Shown one piece after another: positions 1-7,620 of a stretch of DNA of 30,327 nt. Each line of letters opens with the position of its first letter. Within the stretch, counting starts at the first letter, position 1. The stretch is from contig JANQFD010000047.1 of assembly GCA_028278005.1 (NCBI GenBank), positions 1-30,327 on the forward strand. The letters run 5' to 3'. Both the position numbers and the translations under genes were made by a program. A model generated the notes under the pieces. It was not told where the DNA came from, ran no database searches, and saw only the letters and a program-made list of their open reading frames with translations. The DNA comes from Chlorobium sp. GTDB lineage: Bacteria; Bacteroidota; Chlorobiia; Chlorobiales; Chlorobiaceae.

Positions 1-968
1 GCGTGGTCACAGGCAATGGCGTCAATTGTGCCGTCTGTAAGGGCTTCTACAATGGCGTCCCTGTTTTCGCTGCTGCAAAGCGGCGGTTTCATGATATAAT
101 GGCCTTTGTCGTCGGCTTCGGACAGGTCCTGTTCGGTGAGCGTAAAGTGGTGCGGCGTGACTTCACAGCTAACCTGCATTCCCTTTGCTTTTGCCTGACG
201 GACGAGATCGAGGGCTCCGGCGGTGCTGATATGTGCGACATGGTACTTCGGGGAGGCAACCGGCGGGTTGAGCTTGTGTTTCTGGAGGTATGCGATCAGG
301 TGTATATCCCTCGCAAGGGTTATGACCTCCGCAGCCTCGGGTATTCCCTTGAGTCCCAGAAGCGTCGAGTAACTGCCTTCGTTCATGATGCCTCCTTCCG
401 AAAGAGAGGCATCCTCGCAGTGCTGAATGACCAACAGGTTGAAGCTTGCGGCGTATTCGAAAACCAGCCGCATCATCCTGCTGTTCTGCACGGCCGTTCC
501 GTCATCCGAAATCGCTTTGATACCGTACGAGCAGAGTTTGCCGTAAGGGGAGAGCTTCTCCCCCTTGCTGGATTCGGTCATGGCGGCTACGATCTCGATA
601 TCAACCGGCAGGTGGCTTGTATTATGTTTGATGAACGCGGCGCCCAGAGGGCTGTCTATGTCCGGTTTGGTGTTAGGCATGACAGCTACCCCCGTAAAAC
701 CGCCTGCCAACGCGGCCCTGGATCCTGTTTCAAGGGTTTCCTTGTATTCCTGTCCGGGTTCCCTGAAATGGCAGTGCATGTCGAAAAAGCCGGATGCGAC
801 AACCTTTCCGCTCATATCGATGAGACGGTCATTCGGGCCCGAAGGGATTGTTTCATCATCAAAGGTAATCGTGTCAATCACCCCTGTTTCAGATACCTTT
901 ATGGAACCCCGCATGTCGAGGTTCTGGGCAGGATTCAGCAGTCTTGCGTTATGGAGGATTATGTTCAT
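1..968 (-). CDS. pyrC: Dihydroorotase, class I (partial, C-terminus outside window)
   Basis: Zinc-dependent amidohydrolase that cyclises N-carbamoyl-aspartate to dihydroorotate in de novo pyrimidine synthesis; cytoplasmic. I translated the minus strand from the ATG at 966-968 and found it open to the window edge for 322 codons. Visible motifs are DMHCHFREPG near residue 60 (the zinc HxH motif), ISDDGTAV, VIQHCEDASL, HISTAGALDL, CEVTPHHFTLTE, MKPPLCS and, at the very edge, IACDHA, which is the start of the conserved DHAPH aspartate/histidine motif. About 100-120 residues should lie beyond base 1. It starts 30 bp after the FAH-family gene stops on the same strand, so the two are probably co-transcribed. 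There is no strong Shine-Dalgarno site; only an A-rich stretch precedes the ATG. The long open frame on the opposite strand is a shadow of this gene. Confidence 0.93.
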   Translation of the reverse strand, partial: MNIILHNARLLNPAQNLDMRGSIKVSETGVIDTITFDDETIPSGPNDRLIDMSGKVVASGFFDMHCHFREPGQEYKETLETGSRAALAGGFTGVAVMPNTKPDIDSPLGAAFIKHNTSHLPVDIEIVAAMTESSKGEKLSPYGKLCSYGIKAISDDGTAVQNSRMMRLVFEYAASFNLLVIQHCEDASLSEGGIMNEGSYSTLLGLKGIPEAAEVITLARDIHLIAYLQKHKLNPPVASPKYHVAHISTAGALDLVRQAKAKGMQVSCEVTPHHFTLTEQDLSEADDKGHYIMKPPLCSSENRDAIVEALTDGTIDAIACDH

Positions 969-998
969 GATCTTTTTACTTCGATAATTGTTTAATTG

Positions 999-1715
999 CT
1001 ATGTGACGACAGCATCCAGTGTGACGAGCAGGGTTGAGCCATGACTGGTATGTAAAAAAAGGCCGGCATGCAGCATGTCCCCGTAGTCTACCTTTCCAAC
1101 GCCCTCGGGTGTGCCTGTAAACAGAAGGTCTCCTGCACGCAACCCGTAAATATACGATAAATAGGAAATCAGTGATGCAATGTCGAAGAGCATCATGGCC
1201 GGTTTTCCCCTCTGGACGACAGTTCCGTTGAGAGAAAGCTCAAAGGCAAGCATATCCGGATTGAGTATATGGTCGGCGGGAATGAAGTCGGAAACCAGAG
1301 AGCTCTTTTTGAAGCCTTTACATTTGAGCCAGGGTTCACCTTTCTTTTTTGCATCCATCTGGACGTCACGCAAGGTCATATCGAGACCGACCCCATATCC
1401 TTTCACGTACGACAAGGCATTGTGCAGCGGAACATTTTGACAGTCTCTGCCGATAAGCAGTACGAGCTCGGCTTCGTAATGCATGTTTTTCGATACCGGT
1501 TTCCCTGCGAGTAAAGGAATGGAGGATGTGCCGTCATGGGAAAGTGACGATCCCGGTTTAAGAAAAATAATCGGTTCTTCCGGTTTTTCAGAAGTCCTGG
1601 GCCGTGAGGCAGTGTCGGATTCCCACTGCAGCATTTCTTCGGCATGCAGTTGGTAATTTTTCCCGACGCAATATATTGAAGACGGATTGAGAGAAGCAGC
1701 CGGAATGAGAGTCAT
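999..1715 (-). CDS. Fumarylacetoacetate hydrolase (FAH) family protein
   Basis: 238 residues with a complete FAH fold pattern. Seen: SIYCVGKNYQLHAEEM at the N-terminus, the metal-binding YEAELVLLIGR with Glu81 and Glu83, GYGVGLDMTLRDVQ with Asp112, KGFKKSSLVSDFIP, and FTGTPEGVGKV near the C-terminus. The E-x-E plus Asp triad is the usual Mg/Mn site of this superfamily. Members hydrolyse or decarboxylate 2-oxo acids such as oxaloacetate, acylpyruvates or homoprotocatechuate products; the substrate cannot be told from sequence. Length is close to short bacterial members (about 200-240 residues). The start is an ATG 293 bp from the divergent folate gene. pyrC follows 30 bp downstream in the same direction. 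Acylpyruvase or oxaloacetate decarboxylase activity is a guess only. Confidence 0.88.
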   Translation of the reverse strand: MTLIPAASLNPSSIYCVGKNYQLHAEEMLQWESDTASRPRTSEKPEEPIIFLKPGSSLSHDGTSSIPLLAGKPVSKNMHYEAELVLLIGRDCQNVPLHNALSYVKGYGVGLDMTLRDVQMDAKKKGEPWLKCKGFKKSSLVSDFIPADHILNPDMLAFELSLNGTVVQRGKPAMMLFDIASLISYLSYIYGLRAGDLLFTGTPEGVGKVDYGDMLHAGLFLHTSHGSTLLVTLDAVVT

Positions 1716-1738
1716 GTTGATCTGTTCTGAACCGGGCG

Positions 1739-1855
1739 TCCCGATTTGCCGGGATGCTCGAGAGTAGTAAGGTTAATAAAAAAACAGGCTTTTACAGTAT
1801 ACGTATAGTGAGACATATTCCTCACCTGCCGGGACACTCTCCGGATACAATCGGG
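1739..1855. repeat. Copies of the TCCCG/CGGGA palindrome between fah and fthC
   Basis: The divergent spacer 1716-2007 (292 bp) holds no convincing gene. It contains one clear short palindrome at 1739-1754 (TCCCG, six bases, CGGGA) and a degenerate copy at 1840-1855 (TCCGGA ... TCGGGA). They belong to the same family seen at 6072, 6123, 7494, 7527, 7560 and 8664. The rest of the spacer is AT-rich and must carry the promoters for both flanking genes, but I cannot place them with confidence. Confidence 0.55.
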
Positions 1856-2007
1856 ACTCGCGACAATGTAGAGATATCCCCATTTACTGAACTCAATGTA
1901 ACAAGGATGCAACGAGAACGGAAAGAAGGATGTTAATTTAGTATCTTGGCTATTTACAAAAAGCTGTGTTGTGCTCAAAGCTCGACAGGCTTGCCGTTGT
2001 TTGATCC

Positions 2008-2625
2008 ATGTCCGGAAAAGTGAAATCAGGTGAAGACGGGCCGGCAGCTGTACGGAAGGACAGTATCAGGAAGGAACTGAGGAGTGTTCGCGCTTCAATG
2101 GACTGTAATCAGTGGGAGCTGGGAAGCGGGGCAATAGCCCGAAAGGCATTTCAGCTGGAGGAGTTCCGTGCTGCTGCAGACGTCATGATCTATCTTGCCA
2201 TGGAGGATCGCCGGGAGGTTGATACGGCGCCTCTGATAGCTGCTATAGCTTCTGCAGGACAGATGAAGATGTTCGCGCCCTCTCTTTGTGGAGAGAATCT
2301 TTGTGCGGTGCCTTACCGAGAGGGTGTTCCCCTGGTTCGAGGCAGCTTCGGCCAGCCCGAACCCCTCAGAGTGAACAGGGAAAAAGAGGCATTCCCCGAT
2401 ATAGTGGTTGTGCCTGTGGTTGCGGTCGATCGTACGGGAAATCGGCTGGGATATGGTAAGGGTTATTATGATCGTTTCATAGCAAGTCTTCGGAAAAAAG
2501 GGAAAGATCCTTTTGTTGTCGGGCTTGCTTTTTCTTTCCAGCTCCTGGAATTTTTGCCTGAAGACGCCTGGGATGAAAAGCTTGACTGTATCGTTACTGA
2601 AAAAGAGGTGTTGAGATTCAATTAA
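2008..2625 (+). CDS. fthC: 5-formyltetrahydrofolate cyclo-ligase
   Basis: 205 residues. It catalyses ATP-dependent conversion of 5-formyl-THF to 5,10-methenyl-THF, salvaging an inhibitory folate form in one-carbon metabolism. The family signature GNRLGYGKGYYDRF (ATP/substrate loop) is present near residues 147-160, the N-terminal basic helix (KDSIRKELRSVRASM) matches the family, and the VVVPVVAVDRTGN strand precedes the loop. Length is typical (about 180-210). The ATG at 2008 gives an N-terminal extension of about 15 residues before the conserved helix, so a slightly later start is possible. The gene ends 15 bp before the polyphosphate kinase start, suggesting co-transcription with ppk and rpiB. 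Also called ygfA or MTHFS. Confidence 0.92.
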   Translation: MSGKVKSGEDGPAAVRKDSIRKELRSVRASMDCNQWELGSGAIARKAFQLEEFRAAADVMIYLAMEDRREVDTAPLIAAIASAGQMKMFAPSLCGENLCAVPYREGVPLVRGSFGQPEPLRVNREKEAFPDIVVVPVVAVDRTGNRLGYGKGYYDRFIASLRKKGKDPFVVGLAFSFQLLEFLPEDAWDEKLDCIVTEKEVLRFN

Positions 2626-2640
2626 CTATGAAAACATACT

Positions 2641-4785
2641 GTGAGCATGGAAAAGAAAGCCGGGGTTGGGGAGGTAAAGGTCAAAGTTCCCGATTTTCGC
2701 AACCCCTCCTATTATATAAACCGTGAGTTGAGCTGGATGGCGTTTAATCAGAGGGTGCTTGAAGAGGCATTGTCTCCCGGTGTGCATCCCCTGCTTGAAA
2801 GGGTGAAATTTATCTCTATTTTCAGTTCCAATCTTGACGAGTTTTTCATGATCCGCGTTGCGGGTCTCGAAGATCAGTATGATGCCGGGATCCAGGATCG
2901 CTCGGTCGACGGCCTTACTCCCCAGGAACAGATAGAGAAGATCCGCGAGGGGGTTCTGGAGCAGTTTCGTCAGAGAAACAGTTGTTTTTACAATGACCTC
3001 TGCCCTGAACTGCAGAAAAACGGTATCGAGTTTGTCGAGTACCGGGAACTCGGGGAAGATCAGAAAAAGGTTTTGCAGGGATATTTCAGAAACGAGATTT
3101 TTCCTGTGCTGACCCCTCTGGCTGTTGACACCGGTCACCCTTTTCCCTTTGTTTCAAACCTTTCGCTGAACCTGGCGGTTGAACTGGAGGATCTCGAGAC
3201 CAAGACCCTGAAGTTTGCCAGACTGAAGGTTCCGAGAATCCTGCCGCGCCTCTTGCGGCTTGATGCCATTGAGGGACTGGATTTCGGGGATGACTGTATT
3301 CGGATGCTCTGGCTCGAAGACCTTATCCAGAACAATCTCGAACAGCTTTTCCCTAAAATGAGAATTGTACAGTGCCATCCTTTCAGGATCATTCGGGATG
3401 CGGATATAGAGATCGAAGAAGACGAGGCAGGAGATCTTCTTGAAACCATTGAGCAGGGAGTGCGTTCAAGGCGGTACGGAAAGGTTGTCCGGGTTGATGT
3501 AACACCAAGCATGCCCGACTCGATGAGAAAGATTCTCGTCAAGAATCTGGAGGTTCGGTCACGCAACGTCTATGAAATGCAGGGGGCTCTGGGGATGAGT
3601 GACCTGATGGAGATGATGAAGATCGAGAAACCCGAGCTTAAAGACGAGCCGTTTGCACCTGCCAATCCACTTGAAGAGAAAGTCGGAGGGGATATTTTCA
3701 GCGCCATTCGACAGGGCGACCATCTGCTTTACCATCCTTACGATTCTTTTCAGCCGGTTGTTGATCTTATCAATCAGGCTGCAAATGATGCCCAGGTGTT
3801 GTCCATCAAACAGACCCTCTACAGGGTTGGAGGAAACTCACCGGTTGTCAAGGCACTGATGAATGCCGTCGAAGCGGGCAAACAGGTGGCGGTTCTTGTG
3901 GAACTCAAGGCGCGTTTCGATGAAGAAAACAATATCGGGTGGGCCAGAGCGCTGGAAGATGTCGGGGCGCATGTGGTGTATGGTTTTATCGGGTTGAAAA
4001 CACATGCAAAACTGACGCTGATAGTGAGAAGGGAGCATGACAAGCTGAAACGCTATCTTCATCTCGGTACCGGTAACTACAATCCTGCAACGGCAAAAAT
4101 ATACACCGATTACAGCTATCTCACGGCAAACGAGATGCTGGCAAATGATGTATCCGAGCTTTTCAACGCCTTAACCGGCTATTCGAAGCATACAACCTAT
4201 CGGAAGTTGATTGTCTCACCGGTCAATACCCGCAGCAGGATTATCGAAATGATCGACCGTGAAATACAGTGGCACAAAAAAGAGGGGAATGGTCGAATCA
4301 TCATGAAAATGAACGCTCTTGTGGACAATAAGACCATCAGAGCGCTTTACAGGGCTTCGTGCGAGGGGGTGGCCATTGATCTTATTATCCGCGGTATATG
4401 CTGCCTGATCCCCGGAATAAAGGGGGTAAGTGAGAACATAAGGGTGATAAGCGTTATCGGAAGATTTTTAGAACATAGCAGGGCTTATTATTTTCGTAAC
4501 GGAGGGATGGATGAACTTTATCTCGGGAGTGCCGATATCATGCCGAGAAACCTTGATCACAGAGTGGAAGCCTTGTTCCCGATCATGGACGATGAGCTGA
4601 TAGAGGTTGTCAAGGCCGAGCTTGAGCTTATCCTGAGAGATAACGTTAAATCATGGGAGATGGTTTCTGACGGTTCCTACCTTAAGGTCAGTAACGACAA
4701 GCCTCGGGTGAACAGCCAGAACCTGTTTCTCAGTCAGGCTTCAAAGAAAAAAACAACAAGTAAATTTAAAGTGAACGGCTTATGA
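2641..4785 (+). CDS. ppk: Polyphosphate kinase 1
   Basis: 714 residues, the usual length. It polymerises the gamma phosphate of ATP into inorganic polyphosphate and is usually membrane-associated. Seen in order: NRELSWMAFNQRVLEEA (N domain), FSSNLDEFFMIRVAGL, HPYDSF, KQTLYRVGGNSPVVKAL (nucleotide site), then IGLKTHAKL with His455, equivalent to the autophosphorylated histidine of E. coli PPK1, and HLGTGNYNPATAKIYTDYS with His474, the second conserved histidine. The C-terminal LYLGSADIMPRNLDHRVEALFPI is also intact. The start is GTG at 2641 or ATG at 2647, two codons apart; neither has a good Shine-Dalgarno. The stop codon overlaps the rpiB start (ATGA), indicating translational coupling. Confidence 0.96.
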   Translation: MSMEKKAGVGEVKVKVPDFRNPSYYINRELSWMAFNQRVLEEALSPGVHPLLERVKFISIFSSNLDEFFMIRVAGLEDQYDAGIQDRSVDGLTPQEQIEKIREGVLEQFRQRNSCFYNDLCPELQKNGIEFVEYRELGEDQKKVLQGYFRNEIFPVLTPLAVDTGHPFPFVSNLSLNLAVELEDLETKTLKFARLKVPRILPRLLRLDAIEGLDFGDDCIRMLWLEDLIQNNLEQLFPKMRIVQCHPFRIIRDADIEIEEDEAGDLLETIEQGVRSRRYGKVVRVDVTPSMPDSMRKILVKNLEVRSRNVYEMQGALGMSDLMEMMKIEKPELKDEPFAPANPLEEKVGGDIFSAIRQGDHLLYHPYDSFQPVVDLINQAANDAQVLSIKQTLYRVGGNSPVVKALMNAVEAGKQVAVLVELKARFDEENNIGWARALEDVGAHVVYGFIGLKTHAKLTLIVRREHDKLKRYLHLGTGNYNPATAKIYTDYSYLTANEMLANDVSELFNALTGYSKHTTYRKLIVSPVNTRSRIIEMIDREIQWHKKEGNGRIIMKMNALVDNKTIRALYRASCEGVAIDLIIRGICCLIPGIKGVSENIRVISVIGRFLEHSRAYYFRNGGMDELYLGSADIMPRNLDHRVEALFPIMDDELIEVVKAELELILRDNVKSWEMVSDGSYLKVSNDKPRVNSQNLFLSQASKKKTTSKFKVNGL

Positions 4786-5210
4786 GAATTGCCATTGGAA
4801 GCGATCATGCGGGTTACGAATTGAAAAAAACAGTATACGCGTGGCTGCAAAAACACGGACATGAAGTAGAGGATATGGGGCCATGGTCGGATGAATCGGT
4901 GGATTATCCCGACTATGCCCGAAAAGTTGCCGAAGCAGTTGCAGGCGGGTCATATGATCAGGGCGTGCTTCTTTGCGGCAGCGGTGTCGGTGTATCTATC
5001 GCGGCGAACAAGGTGAGGGGGATTCGCGCCGCACTTGCCTTTGACCCGGAAATAGCAAGCCTGGCCAGACAGCACAACAATGCGAATATCATTTGCTTTC
5101 CCGCACGGTTTACCGACGGTGAGACAATCGAAAAAAGCCTTGAAAACTGGTTTGCGGCTGACTTCGAGGGAGGCAGACACGAACGCCGCGTTGCGAAAAT
5201 AGAGCCATAG
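4782..5210 (+). CDS. rpiB: Ribose-5-phosphate isomerase B
   Basis: 142 residues. It interconverts ribose 5-phosphate and ribulose 5-phosphate (pentose phosphate and Calvin-type carbon shuffling). Motifs: GSDHAGYELK at residues 6-15 (phosphate/substrate site), LLCGSGVGVSIAANKVRGIRAAL with catalytic Cys65, and RQHNNANIICFPAR with His98; these align with Cys66 and His99 of E. coli RpiB. The start ATG overlaps the ppk stop by four bases, so translation is coupled. The length (140-150) and all active-site positions are normal. The neighbouring RpiB-like family LacAB is less likely, since the Cys and both His motifs are of RpiB type. Confidence 0.95.
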   Translation: MRIAIGSDHAGYELKKTVYAWLQKHGHEVEDMGPWSDESVDYPDYARKVAEAVAGGSYDQGVLLCGSGVGVSIAANKVRGIRAALAFDPEIASLARQHNNANIICFPARFTDGETIEKSLENWFAADFEGGRHERRVAKIEP

Positions 5211-5301
5211 GAATTATCCGGTTTCAAAGATTGTTGTTAGTGCTGAGTTTATCAGACCATTCCACGAATCAACAGGAATTCATGTTTTTGACTTTTTTCC
5301 G

Positions 5302-5991
5302 GTGAGACTTGTACAGAAATACATTGACGCCGAGTATCCGGCATTTCAGTCATCTGACAAGGTGAGGGATGTACTGACGAAGCTTGAGGAACTCGGGCTG
5401 CAGTCAGCACCCGTACTGAAACAGGGCAAGCTTTACGGCTTTGTTTGTCCGGATGGTCTTCTCCGTGCGGCCTGCATGGACGGCGACATGGAGCTGGAGC
5501 AGTTGCATAAGCAGGGAATGCTCAAAGGGCCCCGTTCAGTCGGAAAGTCTGAGCACATTCTGGATGTTTTCGGGAGGCTCGAAGAACATCCTCTCTGCAA
5601 TCTTCTTCCGGTAGCAGAGGACAAAGGCGCCTATGCGGGAGTTGTTGAAAAACGGGTGCTCCTTCGGGAGATTGCTTCTCTTTTTCATTTTTCGGAAAAA
5701 GGAGCGACAATTGAGATCGAGGTTCCTGCGCTTGGAACAAAGATCTCGGAGATTGTCGGTGTTATCGAAAAAAATGATGCAATGGTGCTGAGTTTTGGCG
5801 TGACCGAGCCTGATCCCGGTGCGCAGACAATGACGCTGACCTTCAGAGTTCAAAGCCCTGATCTGTTCCGGCTGGTCAAGAATCTCGAAAAGTACGGCTA
5901 TGTTATCCCGTTTGTTCAGCCTTCAGCTGAGGGAGCCGTGGACGAACTACGGGAAAAAGCCCTTGAGTTCATGCGATACATTGATATGTAG
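5302..5991 (+). CDS. CBS-domain protein with ACT-like C-terminal domain
   Basis: 229 residues from a GTG start; no upstream in-frame ATG is available and no Shine-Dalgarno is visible. The first 130 residues form two CBS motifs: YPAFQSSDKVRDVLTKLEEL ... APVLKQGKLYGFV, and VGKSEHILDVFGRLEEHPL ... LPVAEDKGAYAGVVEKRVLL. Such pairs usually bind adenosyl nucleotides (AMP, ATP, SAM) as energy or redox sensors. Residues about 134-210 (IEIEVPALGTKISEIVGVIE ... MTLTFRVQSPDLFRLVKNLE) have the alternating beta-alpha-beta pattern of an ACT-like domain that closes on a small ligand. There is no catalytic domain. It lies between rpiB and the M20 amidohydrolase, 91 bp after rpiB. The partner protein and the ligand are unknown; the ACT call is by pattern only. 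Confidence 0.8.
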   Translation: MRLVQKYIDAEYPAFQSSDKVRDVLTKLEELGLQSAPVLKQGKLYGFVCPDGLLRAACMDGDMELEQLHKQGMLKGPRSVGKSEHILDVFGRLEEHPLCNLLPVAEDKGAYAGVVEKRVLLREIASLFHFSEKGATIEIEVPALGTKISEIVGVIEKNDAMVLSFGVTEPDPGAQTMTLTFRVQSPDLFRLVKNLEKYGYVIPFVQPSAEGAVDELREKALEFMRYIDM

Positions 5992-6071
5992 AGGTGTTTG
6001 TCCGGTCATGTTTCACACAGGGCAACGGGCGTCTCTCTATACTGCATTCCGCATTGCAATTGCGTCGCTGA

Positions 6072-6087
6072 TCCCGATTATTCGGGA
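6072..6087. repeat. Short palindrome, TCCCGA-4-TCGGGA
   Basis: A perfect six-base inverted repeat with a four-base loop (TTAT), in the 173-bp spacer between the CBS gene and the amidohydrolase. Same family as the copies at 1739, 6123, 7494, 7527, 7560 and 8664. No T-run follows, so it is not a standard terminator. Confidence 0.8.
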
Positions 6088-6122
6088 CACGCCTGCAGTT
6101 CCGGATCCGTTCGGCTTTGCAA

Positions 6123-6137
6123 CCCGATATAATCGGG
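6123..6137. repeat. Short palindrome, CCCGAT-3-ATCGGG
   Basis: A perfect six-base inverted repeat with a three-base loop, 36 bp after the copy at 6072-6087 and 27 bp before the amidohydrolase ATG. Being so close to the start codon, it could affect translation initiation of that gene if it forms a hairpin in the mRNA (inference). Confidence 0.8.
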
Positions 6138-6164
6138 ACCCACAACATTAACAGAATTACCCTT

Positions 6165-7397
6165 ATGTCTGAGAATTCCCGGGCGGTTATTCATACAATC
6201 AAAGAAAGGGCCGGTGAGCTGTATTCCGAGATTGTAGAGATACGACGCGAGATCCATCGACATCCTGAACTTTCGTTTCAGGAATTTCAAACTTCTGCAT
6301 TGATCCGTGAGTATCTTCTGAAGCTTGGGCTGAAGATAGAACACGATTATCTCGATACGGGCGTTGTTGCCCTGCTTGAAGGAAATGGCAACAGAAATCG
6401 GAAATCCCTCGTCGCTCTTCGGTCGGATATCGATGCTCTGCCTCTTCAGGAGGAAAACAGCCATGATTTCTGTTCTGTTGAAAAGGGGATCATGCATGCC
6501 TGCGGACATGACATACATTCCGCTGTTCTTTTAGGAACGGCAGCTGTTTTATCCGATATCAAAGAACACCTGAGCGGCGACGTACTCTTTATCTTTCAGC
6601 CTGCTGAGGAAAAAGCGCCGGGCGGGGCAAAGTTGCTCATCGATGCCGGTCTTTTTCGTGATTACAACCCCTCGGCCATTTTCGCGCTCCATTGTTTTCC
6701 GCATATTCAGGCCGGAAAGGTTTCTCTTCACGAAGGCGGCGTCATGGCGGCTGCGGATGAATTATATATTACCGTCTATGGTGAAGGAGGCCACGCATCG
6801 GCCCCTCATAAAGCGGCAGATCCGGTGCTCGCGGCGGCACATATCATCACTGCGGTGCAGCATCTCGTGAGCAGAACGGCATCACCCTATGAACCGGTTG
6901 TGGTTTCCATCTGTTCCATACATGGAGGGAATGCAACCAATGTCATTCCCGGCACAGTGACGATGTCCGGCACCCTGCGCACGATGAACGAGGATTTGCG
7001 GACACAGATCCAGACGGGTCTCAGGGAAACGGTTGAATCTGTTGCGAAAGCATTGGGGGTCAGGGCGGAGGTTGAAATTGTCAACGGATATCCTGTTCTT
7101 GTGAATGATCCCGAGACAACCCGTGCTTTGCGTAAAGCATTGATCGATTATTTCGGAGTGGATGACATTGTTGAATGCGAGCCGTCAATGACCGCCGAGG
7201 ATTTCGCCAACTATCTCCATCACTGCCCCGGTGTCTTCATGAAGCTGGGAACGGGCGGGAACAATCAGGATAAGGAAGATGCATTCCTGCACTCATCCAT
7301 GTTCGATCCGGATGAATCCTCGATTCTCACTGGCATGGGGGCGATGAGTTATGCTGCATGGAAATGGCTGGATAAGTCAGTGGGCAGTCTTCAGTAA
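6165..7397 (+). CDS. M20-family amidohydrolase (N-acyl-amino acid/hippurate hydrolase type)
   Basis: 410 residues from the ATG at 6165; a TTG 16 codons upstream keeps the frame open but that extension lacks family similarity and runs through a palindromic repeat. Metal-site motifs of the M20D subfamily are visible: ALRSDIDALPL, MHACGHDIHSAVLLGTA with Cys113 and His115, FQPAEEKAPGG with Glu148-Glu149, the dimerisation-domain GTVTMSGTLRT, and C-terminal EPSMTAEDFANYLHHCPGVFMKLGTGG. The cysteine metal ligand is typical of IAA-amino acid/hippurate hydrolases and N-acetyl-diaminopimelate deacetylases. It should cleave an N-acyl amino acid in the cytoplasm; the acyl and amino acid specificity is unknown. 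The 3' end of the coding sequence carries a tandem CAGTNGGCAGTC repeat that includes the TAA stop. Confidence 0.9.
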   Translation: MSENSRAVIHTIKERAGELYSEIVEIRREIHRHPELSFQEFQTSALIREYLLKLGLKIEHDYLDTGVVALLEGNGNRNRKSLVALRSDIDALPLQEENSHDFCSVEKGIMHACGHDIHSAVLLGTAAVLSDIKEHLSGDVLFIFQPAEEKAPGGAKLLIDAGLFRDYNPSAIFALHCFPHIQAGKVSLHEGGVMAAADELYITVYGEGGHASAPHKAADPVLAAAHIITAVQHLVSRTASPYEPVVVSICSIHGGNATNVIPGTVTMSGTLRTMNEDLRTQIQTGLRETVESVAKALGVRAEVEIVNGYPVLVNDPETTRALRKALIDYFGVDDIVECEPSMTAEDFANYLHHCPGVFMKLGTGGNNQDKEDAFLHSSMFDPDESSILTGMGAMSYAAWKWLDKSVGSLQ

Positions 7398-7436
7398 GCA
7401 GTCGGGAATCAGTTGGCAGTCTGCAGTGGGCTATGG
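7378..7436. repeat. Degenerate tandem repeat of CAGTNGGCAGTC, overlapping the amidohydrolase stop codon
   Basis: Four copies begin at 7378 (CAGTGGGCAGTCTT), 7392 (CAGTAAGCAGTCGG), 7410 (CAGTTGGCAGTCTG) and 7424 (CAGTGGGCTATGG), spaced 14, 18 and 14 bases. The first lies inside the last codons of the amidohydrolase and the second supplies its TAA stop. A near-identical copy (CAGTAGGCAGTCGG, 13 of 14 bases the same as the 7392 copy) sits at the fetB stop at 30077-30090, and another at the lgt stop. Confidence 0.75.
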
Positions 7437-7466
7437 GGAATAACAATCATGAAAAAATCAAAAAAC

Positions 7467-7620
7467 AGAGAGGCCTCTATACATTGTCATGAGTCCCGAT
7501 TGCATCGGGATAAACGTTAAAACCTGCGTGTCCCGCGGTGTCGGGACACGAGGATTTCGATCCCGACCTTGTCGGGATAACGAAGTAATCATGGCGCGTA
7601 ATAGATTAATAGAGGTCTCT
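7467..7620. repeat. Cluster of three palindromes flanked by imperfect inverted ends
   Basis: The 223-bp spacer 7398-7620 holds no gene. Within it are three members of the TCCCGA family: 7494-7510 (TCCCGAT-3-ATCGGGA), 7527-7550 (CGTGTCCCG-6-CGGGACACG, nine-base arms) and 7560-7578 (ATCCCGAC-3-GTCGGGAT, eight-base arms). The block is bordered by AGAGAGGCCTCTAT at 7467-7480 and ATAGAGGTCTCT at 7609-7620, which are near inverted copies of one another. The right border abuts the fba stop codon. It may be a non-autonomous repeat block and could act as a transcript-end structure for the convergent genes. Confidence 0.65.

Noticed and set aside
3..995. 330-residue plus-strand open frame
   Set aside because: It is antisense to pyrC, whose minus-strand translation shows all dihydroorotase motifs. 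The plus-frame product has no recognisable domain.
1754..1936. Short plus-strand frame of 60 codons in the fah/fthC spacer
   Set aside because: Runs through repeat-like palindromes, no ribosome-binding site, and no conserved pattern.
7494..7578. Possible CRISPR array
   Set aside because: The three palindromes differ in arm length and loop, spacing is irregular, and no identical direct repeat of 23-40 bases or cas gene is present.
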